Below are positions 12,142-21,916 of a DNA stretch of 64,000 nt, one piece after another (position 1 is the stretch's first letter; every line of letters starts with the position of its first letter). The DNA comes from Rhododendron vialii. Taxonomy: Eukaryota; Streptophyta; Magnoliopsida; Ericales; Ericaceae. The notes beneath the pieces were generated by a model that searched no databases, was not told where the DNA came from, and saw only the letters and a program-made list of their open reading frames with translations. The position numbers and the translations under genes were made by a program. The DNA lies in assembly GCF_030253575.1 (NCBI RefSeq), contig NC_080560.1:36845001-36909000 (forward strand), given 5' to 3'.

Positions 12142-12182
12142 GAAAACATCGACTTATAAACATTGGAGAATCACAACCAGCA

Positions 12183-13952
12183 ATGGTGGCGGAGCCTTGG
12201 AGGATTCTCAAAATGGGCCACCAGGTAACCTCAAAGAACCTCAAAAAACACGACAAAAACCAACAACAACAACCGCCGCCGCCACTCCGCAAGCAGACCA
12301 TAGGCATCCTCTCCTTCGAGGTCGCCAACGTCATGTCCAAAACCATCCACCTCCACAAGTCCCTCACCGACGCCTCCCTCTCCGGCTTGAAGCGCGAGAT
12401 CTCCCAGTCCGACGGCGTTTTAAGCCTCGTCTCGCCCGACGAGGCCCACCTCCTCGACCTCGCCCTGGCCGAGAAGCTCGACGACTTGAACAGAATCGCC
12501 GGGGTCGTGTCCAGGCTGGGCAAGAAGTGCTCGGTCCCCGCCCTGCAGGGATTCGAGCACGTGTACGGCGACGTGACGAGCGGCAAGCTGGACGTGAACT
12601 TGTTGGGGCTCTTGGTGAAGGACATGGAGAGGACGGTGAGGAAGATGGAGAGGTACGTGAGCGCGACCAAGCGGCTGTACGGCGAGATTGAGGTGATGAA
12701 CGAGCTGGAGCAGGCGACGAGGAAGTTCGCGGCGAACCACCACGAGGAGAGCCGGAAGGCGTTCGAGCAGAAGCTGGGCTGGCAGAGGCAGGACGTGAGG
12801 GGTCTGAAGGACGTTTCGCTCTGGAACCAGGGGTACGATAAGGTTGTGGAGCTGCTGGCTAGGGCGGTTTGCACGATTTTCGCTAGGGTTTGTGCGGTGT
12901 TTGGCGATTCCGTTCTGAGGAAGGAGTTTGGTTGCGAGGGCGATTCGCATTCTTTAAAGGACGAATGTGGGCGGAAATCTGGTCAAATTGATTCAAATCG
13001 TAAAAATCGGAAGAGTTCTTATGGATTAGGACCGGTTTTGAGCAAGGGTGCTAATGGGTGTAATCGCTCGGGGCCGGTTAAGAGAGAGCAAAAGGGGATG
13101 AATATTAGTAGCTCTGAAGTGCGGTTGTATCGTCCGGGAGATTTTAATTTGGATTGTGGGGCTGGCCCTGGCAGGCTTTTCATGGAGTGTCTTAGTTTGA
13201 GCAGTTCAGCTTCCAAAGTGGATGATGATGACGACGACGAAGTTGTTAGTCATGATGATCGAAGTAGTCAAACTTCCGGGTGTTGTAGTGTTGCGAGTGG
13301 TATGAGAAGAGAGCTCCCAAATCATTCGGGTTGCTTTACTCCGGCTCAAAGTGGGGTTCTTTTTGGTGGAGAGCAATGGCATGCTAAGGGTGGTGTGGAA
13401 AATGGGTCCCGATTTGGGCCTAAAAGCAGGTTACCCCTGTATGCTCCTCCTTCCACGGTTGGAGGCGCTGCTCTAGCCATGCATTATGCAAATGTCATAA
13501 TTGTGATAGAGAAATTGCTTCGGTACCCACATTTGGTTGGGGAAGACGCTAGAGACGATTTGTATCAGATGTTGCCAACAAGCTTAAGAATGTTGTTGAA
13601 GGCTAGTTTAAAGACTTACGCAAAAGACATGGCAATATATGATGCTCCTCTTGCCCATGATTGGAAAGAGAGGCTCGATGGGATACTTAGGTGGCTTGCT
13701 CCATTAGCACATAATATGATCAGGTGGCAAAGTGAGCGGAATTTCGAACAGCAGCAGATTGTTATGCGAACAAATGTGCTTCTGTTGCAGACTATATATT
13801 TCGCTGATAGGGAAAAGACGGAGGCAGCTATATGTGAACTTCTGGTTGGGTTGAATTATATATGTCGGTATGAGCACCAGCAAAATGCGTTATTGGATTG
13901 TGCAAGCAGTTTTGACTTTGATGACTGTGCGGATTGGGAGATGCCCTACTGA
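12183..13952 (+). CDS. DUF3475/DUF668 protein (PSK-simulator-like family), 589 aa
   Basis: Single-exon gene coding for 589 residues. An N-terminal DUF3475 domain covers about residues 40-97 (IGILSFEVANVMSKTIHLHK, then a leucine-rich helix), and a C-terminal DUF668 domain about 422-510 (GGAALAMHYANVIIVIEKLL, LPTSLRMLLKASLKTY). The conserved tail extends to about 580 with LAPLAHNMIRWQSERNFEQQ. Between the domains lies a low-complexity Ser/Asp-rich linker with an acidic run near residue 347. Plant proteins with this layout include PSI1 (PSK SIMULATOR 1), linked to phytosulfokine-dependent growth; this one looks like the shorter, intronless branch, so its exact role is not known to me. The ATG at 12183 has G at -3 and +4 and gives the MVAEPW start common in this branch. 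A second in-frame ATG at 12213 starts MGHQVTSK, a myristoylation-type N terminus. The first third of the gene is very GC-rich, the rest is not. Confidence 0.93.
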   Translation: MVAEPWRILKMGHQVTSKNLKKHDKNQQQQPPPPLRKQTIGILSFEVANVMSKTIHLHKSLTDASLSGLKREISQSDGVLSLVSPDEAHLLDLALAEKLDDLNRIAGVVSRLGKKCSVPALQGFEHVYGDVTSGKLDVNLLGLLVKDMERTVRKMERYVSATKRLYGEIEVMNELEQATRKFAANHHEESRKAFEQKLGWQRQDVRGLKDVSLWNQGYDKVVELLARAVCTIFARVCAVFGDSVLRKEFGCEGDSHSLKDECGRKSGQIDSNRKNRKSSYGLGPVLSKGANGCNRSGPVKREQKGMNISSSEVRLYRPGDFNLDCGAGPGRLFMECLSLSSSASKVDDDDDDEVVSHDDRSSQTSGCCSVASGMRRELPNHSGCFTPAQSGVLFGGEQWHAKGGVENGSRFGPKSRLPLYAPPSTVGGAALAMHYANVIIVIEKLLRYPHLVGEDARDDLYQMLPTSLRMLLKASLKTYAKDMAIYDAPLAHDWKERLDGILRWLAPLAHNMIRWQSERNFEQQQIVMRTNVLLLQTIYFADREKTEAAICELLVGLNYICRYEHQQNALLDCASSFDFDDCADWEMPY

Positions 13953-14217
13953 GCTTCTTATCTGCATTGAAGATATCGGTAGTTTTGTTTGTTAGCTCCT
14001 GATACTTATGTGAAGATAAAGAGATTCTAGTTCGAAATTGTGAATATCAGAGCTTTTTGCATATTGGAGACTCCAATTGTTGTAAAATGGTGTTGATTTG
14101 TGTATGTTATTGCAAGGTATGGAGAGTTTACTCCTTGAGTAAAATTCCACTTCTTTTAGTGAAAATGAAAGTATATTTTTGTTCTTTAGGATGTGTCATA
14201 TAGTGTTAGTAGTTTGG

Positions 14218-14223
14218 AATAAA
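14218..14223 (+). terminator. Poly(A) signal of the DUF668 gene
   Basis: AATAAA lies about 265 nt after the stop codon at 13950-13952 in T-rich DNA, a plausible near-upstream element for 3' end formation. Plant poly(A) signals are loose, so the exact end is uncertain. Confidence 0.4.
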
Positions 14224-14230
14224 ATTTCTT

Positions 14231-15632
14231 TTCCAAATTTTATGTGCATGATCTTTTGGATTGAGAGACTCCCAATTTTCAAAGTGGTGCTTCTGAAAGG
14301 ATCATAATGTTCGCTGGTATACACATCTTCTTCTGCTATTTTCATTTGGTAAATATATCACTTGTTTCTATGTAATCATTGATTTGTTGGTTGCCTAAAA
14401 AGTTCAATTTGCTTTCAATGGAACTGACTATTCTTCTCGATGAAGTTCTCCTACAGTCCTACCTACTATTCTTACTTTAATGTACTTGATTAGTGTAGGA
14501 CTAAACCAGACAAGTTTTAAGGGAATTTATAGTAATAATGACACCCTACCCCGTCGTACTATAAAGTTTTCTCGACCTCTAATTCTTGTAACAGACAACA
14601 GGATGATTATGCAATGTGTGAGGATCAGAAATTGCACTGGAGATGTCTTTTGCTGTAAAAAGGCATTCTTTCGTGTACTTTATCGCAAGGTATGCAAAGT
14701 TTGGAATTCTGAAGTAAACTGTTCTATTTTTCTATGGAATGATGCATCTTTACTTCATAGTGGAACTTGCATCTATGCTTTATGCAGTCTCTTTTTTCCT
14801 TTTCAAGTTATCTGTGCATTATTGGATAACCTTATGAAAGGATATTAAATCCCTGGAGTAAGGTCAGCTCTTATCTGGGAACTGTTGTCCAACTTGAAGT
14901 TTACACTACTCATGCAGTCACTGGCCATGACTGGTAGTTTTAAGAGCAAAGTCTCTCGAACTTTATTTAAGGTTGGCAATTTGCTCATGCACTTCCTGCC
15001 CATGACTGCTTGTTTTATTAGTGAAGGGTTTGTCCAACCTGAAAGTTGATGCAAACTTATACATATTTCAAGATTCAAGGGGTTATAACTTATAACTATG
15101 ATAGACAGATACTTTTCTGGGTCGAGAGTGTTCCTATCCTATAGTGGTCCTTTTGGAAAAAATGCTTGGTACTAAATGTAGACGAGGAGGGTGGGAGGAA
15201 GGCACCTGAACAATGATCTAATGTTTACAATCTACTTGGTATTCACTGGACATAACTGATAGTTTTATGACCAAAAGTCGCTAACGTCGATTTAATATGC
15301 AATTTGCTCACCCGCTCAGTGGCCGTAACAGTTGCTTCACGATCCCGAAGCCTCTCTACAACCAGGAAATGTATCCCTACTTATGTGTATACCTTTCTGC
15401 ATTGTCAGATAATTGCTGTTGTGAGATACACTATGATGGGGGTTGTAAAAAGAATCTTATGTGGTTAAAGGAGATCCTATGGGGGTGATTCTGAATAATA
15501 GCATGGTAGTTTCTGCAGACATGGCAATTTCCGGAATTTGGTGAAATAATGGGATTTGGTAAGATGTAGAGTGCTGCTTCTAAAAAGTAACCCCTTGTGT
15601 CTACTAATTTATTTGTGGTCGCTATAAGTTTC
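14231..15632. other. Intergenic DNA, no gene seen
   Basis: An open frame at 14480-14848 (122 codons, Cys-rich) shows no domain I recognise, no promoter and no conserved motif. It is left uncalled. Nothing else stands out. Confidence 0.5.
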
Positions 15633-16005
15633 TGTTAAGGAAATGAACCACATTGCTTGGGAGTAAAATGAGTGATTACTTAATAATATCTGGGACCTCT
15701 CCATTCATTGCCAATTGGTTTTCAGATAGATATAAAGTTTCTACATGGTATCAGAGCGGGGTCCGTTCCACCCCACATTTTATAAAATTCACAATCCACA
15801 CTCCGCGATGACAGACCAGCGAAAAGGCTGCACAATGATAGGACCCAAAAAAGAGGCCACACGTGACAGACTTTAAACGCGGCTGCACGTGAGGGGGATG
15901 TTAAGGATATGAACCACATTGCTTGGGAGTGAAATAGACTTAATAACATCTGAGACCTCTCTACTCATTGCCAATTGGTTTTGAGATAGATATAAGGTTT
16001 CTACA
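15633..16005 (+). mobile_element. TRIM mini LTR retrotransposon, 373 bp
   Basis: Complete terminal-repeat retrotransposon in miniature. The 5' LTR is 15633-15745 (TGTTAAGG ... TTTCTACA) and the 3' LTR 15899-16005 (TGTTAAGG ... TTTCTACA); they differ by a few substitutions and a 6-bp gap. Immediately after the 5' LTR is a primer-binding site TGGTATCAGAGC (15746-15757), complementary to the 3' end of initiator methionine tRNA. Immediately before the 3' LTR is a purine tract GAGGGGGA (15891-15898). The interior is only about 153 bp and codes for nothing, so it depends on enzymes supplied in trans. No clear 5-bp target duplication was found (GTTTC left, TTATT right). Confidence 0.92.
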
Positions 16006-17444
16006 TTATTTCAAGGGAAGGCACATTTCTTGGCATTTCTCATGATAGTGCAGTTATCTTCCTGAAAAAGTTGGTCTCAGCTTAGCAACAGACCGAAAAT
16101 AGATGTCCCTGTTTATTGAAATAGCACCTGTGCCTTTATTGCTTCTATTAAACCTAGTCATTTTCTTGCGATGGCTTAACGAAACGTAGCAATAGTAACT
16201 TACATCTATCCACTATTATGATAGTTGAAAGAGGCCAGAGTGTTGCTGCATTGCCTTTCGTTTCTTCATCTAACCTGCATTGCCTTCTCCCAGGTAATGT
16301 TTGCTTTGACATCTCTCTTTTTCTTGTCTTTATTCTAGGTATTCTCTGATGCTTCATAATTGTTTTCAGTTTCAGTTCAGAATCTCTCCCGATAAAGTTA
16401 TACAAAGGTCGCATGGCCTCTATGTTGATAGTTTTGTTCCACTTATATGCCTATTGCAATGAAAAAAAACGATGTAATAAAATCGAGAAATGTGCACCAT
16501 ACTGCAAGCAGTTGTTGTTAACATTGCACATTAAGCTGTAGCTGCCTCATTCTGTCGATGAATATTCGAACAAGTTGTGCACGTTCGGTAATTGAGTTGG
16601 TTGAATTGTAAAATATTGCCTTCAAATTGGTGCATTTTAATTTCTGGTTGTTAAGTATAGTCTGCTTCTGGTTTCTTGTCTGACCGTGGAGACTATACCA
16701 TACTGTCTCCCCAAATTCCTGATGGCTTAACCAAAAGGCGTATAGCGAGTCCTGAGATATTCATTTTTCACTTGGTAAGTTTATTGATTGTTCTTATGTC
16801 TGATATGGAGTAACTTTATTTGAAGACTTGCCAGGAGGAGAAGGTTATCATTACAAGAACTGCTAAGAGGACTGAAGAAACAAGTGTATCGGTCTTCTAA
16901 AGCTTATATTGGCTCTTGTGGACCAAAGATTTTAGCAGGTTGTTTACACCCGCTTCCGGCAAAACCCTAGGGCCCTGTTTAATGGGCCATGAGAGGATGG
17001 GCCCAGCAGTGTATTGGATCATCAACAGGCTTATTAGGGCCCAGATTTGTATGGCTAGGTCCTCCTTGTCAGATATTCAAAAGGCCGTTGACATGAAGCC
17101 GTTTAAGTCCCTGAATAATACGAGCAGCTCCTTGAGAGGTTTAGTACGTTTAGGGACAGGTGGCATCTGTTTAGTACGTTTACAATGAAGGTTGAAGAAT
17201 CATGGTGGACTGTTATGGGGCCGAGTCTCAAGTGAAATTGGTTCATGCAGGGAAGAAGTCCCTGAAATGTAAGAGTTGTGACCGTTTGTTGACCAAATCT
17301 AAGGGACGCGTGGCAGCAATCAGAGGAATCTCAGGAGAAATCAATGGCTGCCGTATTTTTAGTTTAAGTTCGAATAATTGGAGCGTTGGCAGGGGTTGAA
17401 CGTGGAGCGCTACCAGGGTCTACTGGGCTGTTTATCTGGGGATC
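16006..17444. other. Intergenic DNA, no gene seen
   Basis: Short frames at 16154-16414, 16916-17188 and 17202-17399 have no recognisable content. No repeat family could be named. Confidence 0.5.
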
Positions 17445-17625
17445 TGTTGATATTTATAGGGGAAAGGAGGGCAGGCTGGGCCGACGGGCGGGCTGAGTAA
17501 AAATTCATAGGCCTAAGCCCGGCACATGAAAACTTCGGGCTGGACTAGCCTGCCCGTTGGACGGGCTCGGGGCGGGCGGGCTTTGGACGGGTCACGGCCC
17601 TTCGGGCTAAATGATGACCCTTACT
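17445..17625. repeat. GGGC-rich dispersed repeat
   Basis: Dense words such as GACGGGCGGGCT, GCCTAAGCCCGGC and GGCGGGCGGGCTTTGGACGG with inverted partners such as GGCCCTTCGGGC. This is typical of a short TIR-element family with G/C-rich ends common in plants. Boundaries are not resolved. Confidence 0.4.
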
Positions 17626-17763
17626 CTCACCTCAACATTCAAATTCCAATCAATATCTTCAGCATTTATCTTTCCAGTTGTTGGCATAACTTAGCTTATT
17701 TCCTTTCACAAAAGACTCCTAATTCCGATATTAGAGAGTCATTGTTCTTTTCTTTTCCTTTCA

Positions 17764-18719
17764 TGTACTTTGTCACTTTTTTTTTTTTTTTTGAACATGT
17801 CACATTGATTAAAAGGGAACTAAATCAGGAGATACAATCTTTACACAAAACAGAATCAAACTCAGGCAGAATACAACCCAACTGAATAGGAGAACATCTA
17901 TTGATACTATAGGAAGCCAACCAGTGAGCAGCCTTGTTCTTCCTTCTATCAGCCCAGTTGAAGGACCAATTTTTTCCTTTTGCCCAAGTCTTGATATCTT
18001 CCACCATAGCATGGATTTCCCATGGACAGTTAATTCTTCCTTGAACACTCTGAATCACCACTTGACTATCGGACTCGAAAATCACTTGAGAATAATCCGC
18101 ATTAATTACTGAATTGCAAGCTATCCTTAGAGCCCAGGCCTCAATCGCACAAGCTGAAGACACTTTCACTTTCCCATAACGCCAAAACTGAGCAGTTCCA
18201 CTACTATCTCTGGCAATTACACCAAAGGCGGCAATGCCGCGAGAGGAAGAAAACGCTCCATCAACGTTAATTTTTAAAACCCCAAGAGGAGGCGGGGACC
18301 AACTCGAATCATCCCTTTGTTTGGGTACCACAACCTTTCCAACCATATACGCAGCTTGCAAGTAATCCCCATTTGCCATCTCAGCCTTTTGGATCGTGGT
18401 TTTCGGATTTGGCAACTTACCCTGAAAGATACATTCGTTCCTTGCCTTCCAAATTGCCCAACAAATCTGAAAAATCGCCTCAACTAATTCAGGTGTTGTT
18501 TCTTCAGCCAACGTTCCACATAGCAAATCCTCCATCCATCTATCAGCCGAAGTGATAGGGTTCTCAAAAATCCAGAAAGCTTTCCCACTACCAAACCACA
18601 CTGCTTTTGTCCAAGGACATCGAAAGAGAATATGTTCAATGGATTCGCTCTCCGTTTCACAGATGGGACAGATTGGATTCGCTCGCCCCAACTAATTCAG
18701 CCTTGTACTTTGTCACTTT
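17764..18719 (-). mobile_element. 5'-truncated LINE with 16-bp target duplication
   Basis: The direct repeat TGTACTTTGTCACTTT flanks the insert perfectly (17764-17779 and 18704-18719). The insert (17780-18703, about 924 bp) begins on the plus strand with the rest of a 16-nt T run (17777-17792), that is, the poly(A) tail of a minus-strand element. It ends abruptly inside coding sequence at 18703. Poly(A) tail, 5' truncation and long variable-length duplication together are the signature of target-primed reverse transcription by a LINE. Confidence 0.93.
17825..18691 (-). pseudogene. LINE ORF2 C-terminal remnant: zf-RVT plus RNase H-like domain
   Basis: About 288 codons remain open, starting mid-protein (there is no genuine ATG; the frame begins at the truncation point) and ending at a stop 33-45 nt before the poly(A) tail. 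The N-terminal part has the zinc-knuckle signature of plant LINE reverse transcriptases (CPICETESESIEHILFRCPW). From about residue 130 comes an RNase H-like (RVT_3) domain: KINVDGAFSS with the first Asp, AIEAWALRIA with the Glu, FESDSQVVIQ with the second Asp, and WADRRKNKAAHWLA near the end. The endonuclease and reverse transcriptase parts are missing, so it cannot transpose itself. The intact frame suggests recent insertion. Confidence 0.9.
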
Positions 18720-20898
18720 ATTCACGGGAATACAAGTGGATTTTGTTTCTTGTTTACATATTGTTATTCACTGAATATTTAAGTCCTTCACGAGCAAGGT
18801 GTCCTTGAATTGTTTTCACGGCCTTTCCCAAAGGGTGGTGATGTCAGAGAACAGACACTACGCCTGCATGGACCTATTCACGGTTTGATCACGTCAAGGT
18901 CCTGGCACGCCCTCTCAACTACTCGCATACTCAACGTTCCCTGTTGGCAGTGCACGTTCGCTTTTGGACGTAACACAGTGTATTTTCAGAGAATTATGAG
19001 ATAGGTGAACATATTAATGCGTTACCATCAAATCCATGAAACTTGGGACAAATCTCAAGTTTCCAAGGGGCTGGAATTTTTGTTGATCATGCTCACCAAA
19101 TATTGCTTAGTGAGTTTTTTCAGCATTGCCTCGAATGCAAATTATTAGTTAGGACTTAAGACCTTTAAGATATGATACCAGTCAATCTTGTTATTGTTTT
19201 GGTACTTGGTAAGATACGATACCAGTCGGGTTTTTCAGCATTGCCCCGAAGGCTCGAACCCTTAATACGTTGTACCTGTTCCTAGCTTCATTAGGTGTTC
19301 TCCGTTCTGTCGTGAATGGCGCTGTGATTTCATTCCTGTCTTTCTGTTGATTAAATTATTTTCTGTTGAGAAGAATCTTTCTGTTATGATACTTAAAAGG
19401 GGATGAGCCTGTATTAGGGAAAGGTTGTGTAGTGAGTTGTAACCATTTCTTTATAACTGGATTTGTTTCTTTTCCTTTGTATCGAACTAGAGACTCCATT
19501 GACGGGACTGGGTTCTTATCTGGTTTGGATGCGTAAAGTTGGGTCCAGTTTTGAGATGTGGTCACACTCAGGACCACAACAATTATTGGTTCTTCGGTTG
19601 CCCTCAGTGAGGAGGTTATTCGTGCGAAATACGAACTTGATTGTTCACAGATAGTTATGTAAACAGAACACATACGCGAGAGAATAAACGAACGGCTTCT
19701 TAGCCAGAGCTGCAAAATGACTGGTTTCAATGATTGTTTTGGGTATTGGACACGAAGTTGGAGAGATGCAAATTGAACGGTTACCAAGTCCCCATTGACA
19801 AGCTCTGTTCTTCCTTGCTTCCATTTTTCCCCGGTGAAAATCAGAATTCCAAAGGCGTAGGATTAGTTTTAACTTCTGAAAAAATGAGGATTATGTGGCC
19901 CCTGAAACAACCAATACTAAACTGGATAGCAGGTTGTTATAATTTGGTTATGAGTTCGATAATGAAGAGCCATGAATTACATAAGTTATAGGACAACGTT
20001 GGTCAAGCTAGTACAGGAATGGTGCTCAAGATGTGTACTCTTGTTGGGTAGTTGGTACGACATTTCAAGCCAGCGGTGAGCAGAGCAATCTTCCTTTAAA
20101 TGAGTTCTTCATTTATTTCTGATTGGGAAATGTCACCAAGAAAAGAAATTAATGCCGTGGAGTAGAAGACTGTACGCATTTCAACCCCTCTCTCTCTCTC
20201 TCTCTCTCGCTTGTGTATGGGATTTGAATTGCGTTATTGTGCTAAACATACTCCTAACGTCACTAACCCAACTTGGGGTAGAACCATAGCTTCGTTTTCT
20301 GAATAAAGTACAAATAGTAGGGTGTGATGGGCAATGGCGGCTCCACTGAGGTTTTAAGGGATTTAAGCGATATCTTTAAATTTAAAAAATCCACTAAAAT
20401 TTTATATTCCTACTTCTTCTTTTTTTGCTTATGATTTGATTTTTATTTAATATTGTCGAATCATTCATACCCGTCTAGACTCAATGAAAATTCACTAAAT
20501 TTATGAGTTTATGAATTAAATCGCTTGGTGAAGTAACATAAACTAGACCGGATAAGTTTTCAATAAAAATAAACACAATAATTGTACAAAGTGCTTTTAT
20601 ACAAAAATTTTGTATATATTTTTGTCACCATTTAGCTAAAATCCTACAGTTCCTCCGGTTGACAGTGTAATACTCCGTTAGGAGGTGACGAGTACCATAT
20701 CTGCACTTCTGATTTTTTTTGGGTCAAACATTCCAAAAAAAGAAAAAAGAAATTAGGAACGCATATATATATCTAGACCCCATTCCACTAAGATTGTTAT
20801 ATTTGAAATACTTATTTTCCGCTTTACGAGATATGTCATTGTCTCACAATATATCAGTTTTAAATTCATAAAATAAGTAATTATCTGAAAAATAATTA
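18720..20898. other. Intergenic DNA, no gene seen
   Basis: Several frames of 60-143 codons overlap on both strands at 19356-19991 without any recognisable domain. A (CT)n tract lies at about 20188-20208. GATACCAGTC recurs at about 19178 and 19217, hinting at a small duplication. Confidence 0.45.
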
Positions 20899-21612
20899 GG
20901 CTCCGTTCCGAAAAGGAAAATAAGTACTTATTTTTTAGGGCAAATTATAGTTACCCCCCTCTAACTTTTTTTTTGGCACTTAACCCCCTCAAACTAACGG
21001 AAATTCAAACGGTCATAACTTTTTCGTCCAAAGTCGAAAATATGCAAATTATATATCGATTTCGAGATCTTGAAGTCAGCTTTCTAATGACACCAAAATC
21101 ACATCACGATTCAAAGTACACAGAAAGTTATGTTCAAAAGAGTAAGGACTGGTAGACAGAAAGACCATTTTGATCATAACTTTCTGTGTGCTTTGAATCG
21201 TGATGTGATTTTGTTGTCATTAGAAAGATGACTTCAAGACCTCGAAATCGATATATAATTTGCATATTTTCGATTTTGGATGAAGAAGTTATGACCGTTT
21301 GAAGTTATGACCGTTTGAATTTCCGTTAGTTTAAGGGGGTTAAGTGCCAAAAAAAGAAGTTAGATGGGGGTAAGTGTACCCGAGGCATAGTTAGAGGGGG
21401 GTAACTATAATTTGCCGTATTTTTTAAGAAGGCAATTTCAAGCTCAAAAATTATGTGCTTACGCAAATAATTTTTCTATTAATATGAATTTTGTTGAGAT
21501 CTTTAATACGGTAAAAAAAAATTAAAAAATTAATTTTTATTTACATTATTTTTAAATTTAAAAATATAAAATAAATATTTATTTTTTAAGAATGTTTTCT
21601 GGGGCCTTAGAT
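20899..21612. mobile_element. AT-rich TIR element split by a nested MITE
   Basis: The outer ends are GGCTCCGTTCCGAAAA (from about 20899) and TTTTCTGGGGCC (to about 21608), loosely inverted. The inner sequence, with AAATAAGTACTTATTTTTT, GCAAATAATTTTTC and an A-rich AATTAAAAAA stretch, matches the element at 35776-36015 in order. Related half-elements occur near 45225-45330 and 49020-49130. The copy is interrupted at 20938-21417 by a different MITE with 9-bp target duplications. Confidence 0.6.
20938..21417. mobile_element. Mutator-type palindromic MITE, 480 bp, 9-bp TSD
   Basis: Terminal inverted repeats read GGGCAAATTATAGTTACCCC at the left and, on the reverse strand, CGGCAAATTATAGTTACCCC at the right. 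Complementarity continues inward for most of the element (for example TTGCATATTTTCGA pairs with its partner). A perfect 9-bp target duplication TATTTTTTA sits at 20929-20937 and 21418-21426, the length made by Mutator-superfamily transposases. Within the right arm, GTTATGACCGTTTGAA is tandemly duplicated (about 21288-21318). There is no coding region. Confidence 0.85.
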
Positions 21613-21639
21613 ATTAGTACTACCGTTAGCTTCTCTTTC

Positions 21640-21916
21640 CCCATTAGTCAAAATTATTCCTAGTCATTCATTCCGTTTCGATTCTCCTTTCAATCCTCTT
21701 GATCTGTTTCTGTCAAATCTACGGCTTCGATTCCAATTTTCCACGCATTCTTTACAGTTTCACTCATCATCTCAGATTTCTTTCTTCGGCTTTCAATCTC
21801 CAATCACCCGCCATTTTTCTTTCTTCGATTGCCTGATTTTCATCCACCGTTTCAGTTTCTTCTTAGAGATATATATTTTGTCTTAAAATCATCGGCGTGG
21901 TGAAATTCTACGGGCC
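21640..21916 (+). promoter_or_regulatory. Promoter-proximal region and 5' UTR of the BET1-like gene
   Basis: A CT-rich stretch with many TTTC and CTTCG words precedes the ATG at 21917, which has G at -3 (GCCATGA). I see no clear TATA box, as is common for housekeeping plant genes. The transcription start is not resolved. Confidence 0.35.

Noticed and set aside
11759-12691. 310-codon plus-strand frame over the DUF668 leader and 5' coding region
   Set aside because: It starts at TTG, is rich in Pro/Arg/Ser from repeats and GC-rich codons, and is a shifted-frame shadow of the real gene at 12183.
11951-12950. Long minus-strand frames (307 and 176 codons)
   Set aside because: Antisense shadows of the GC-rich start of the DUF668 gene; no domain and no start context.
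14480-14848. 122-codon Cys-rich frame as a secreted peptide gene
   Set aside because: No signal-peptide start, no promoter, no spacing of cysteines matching a known peptide family.
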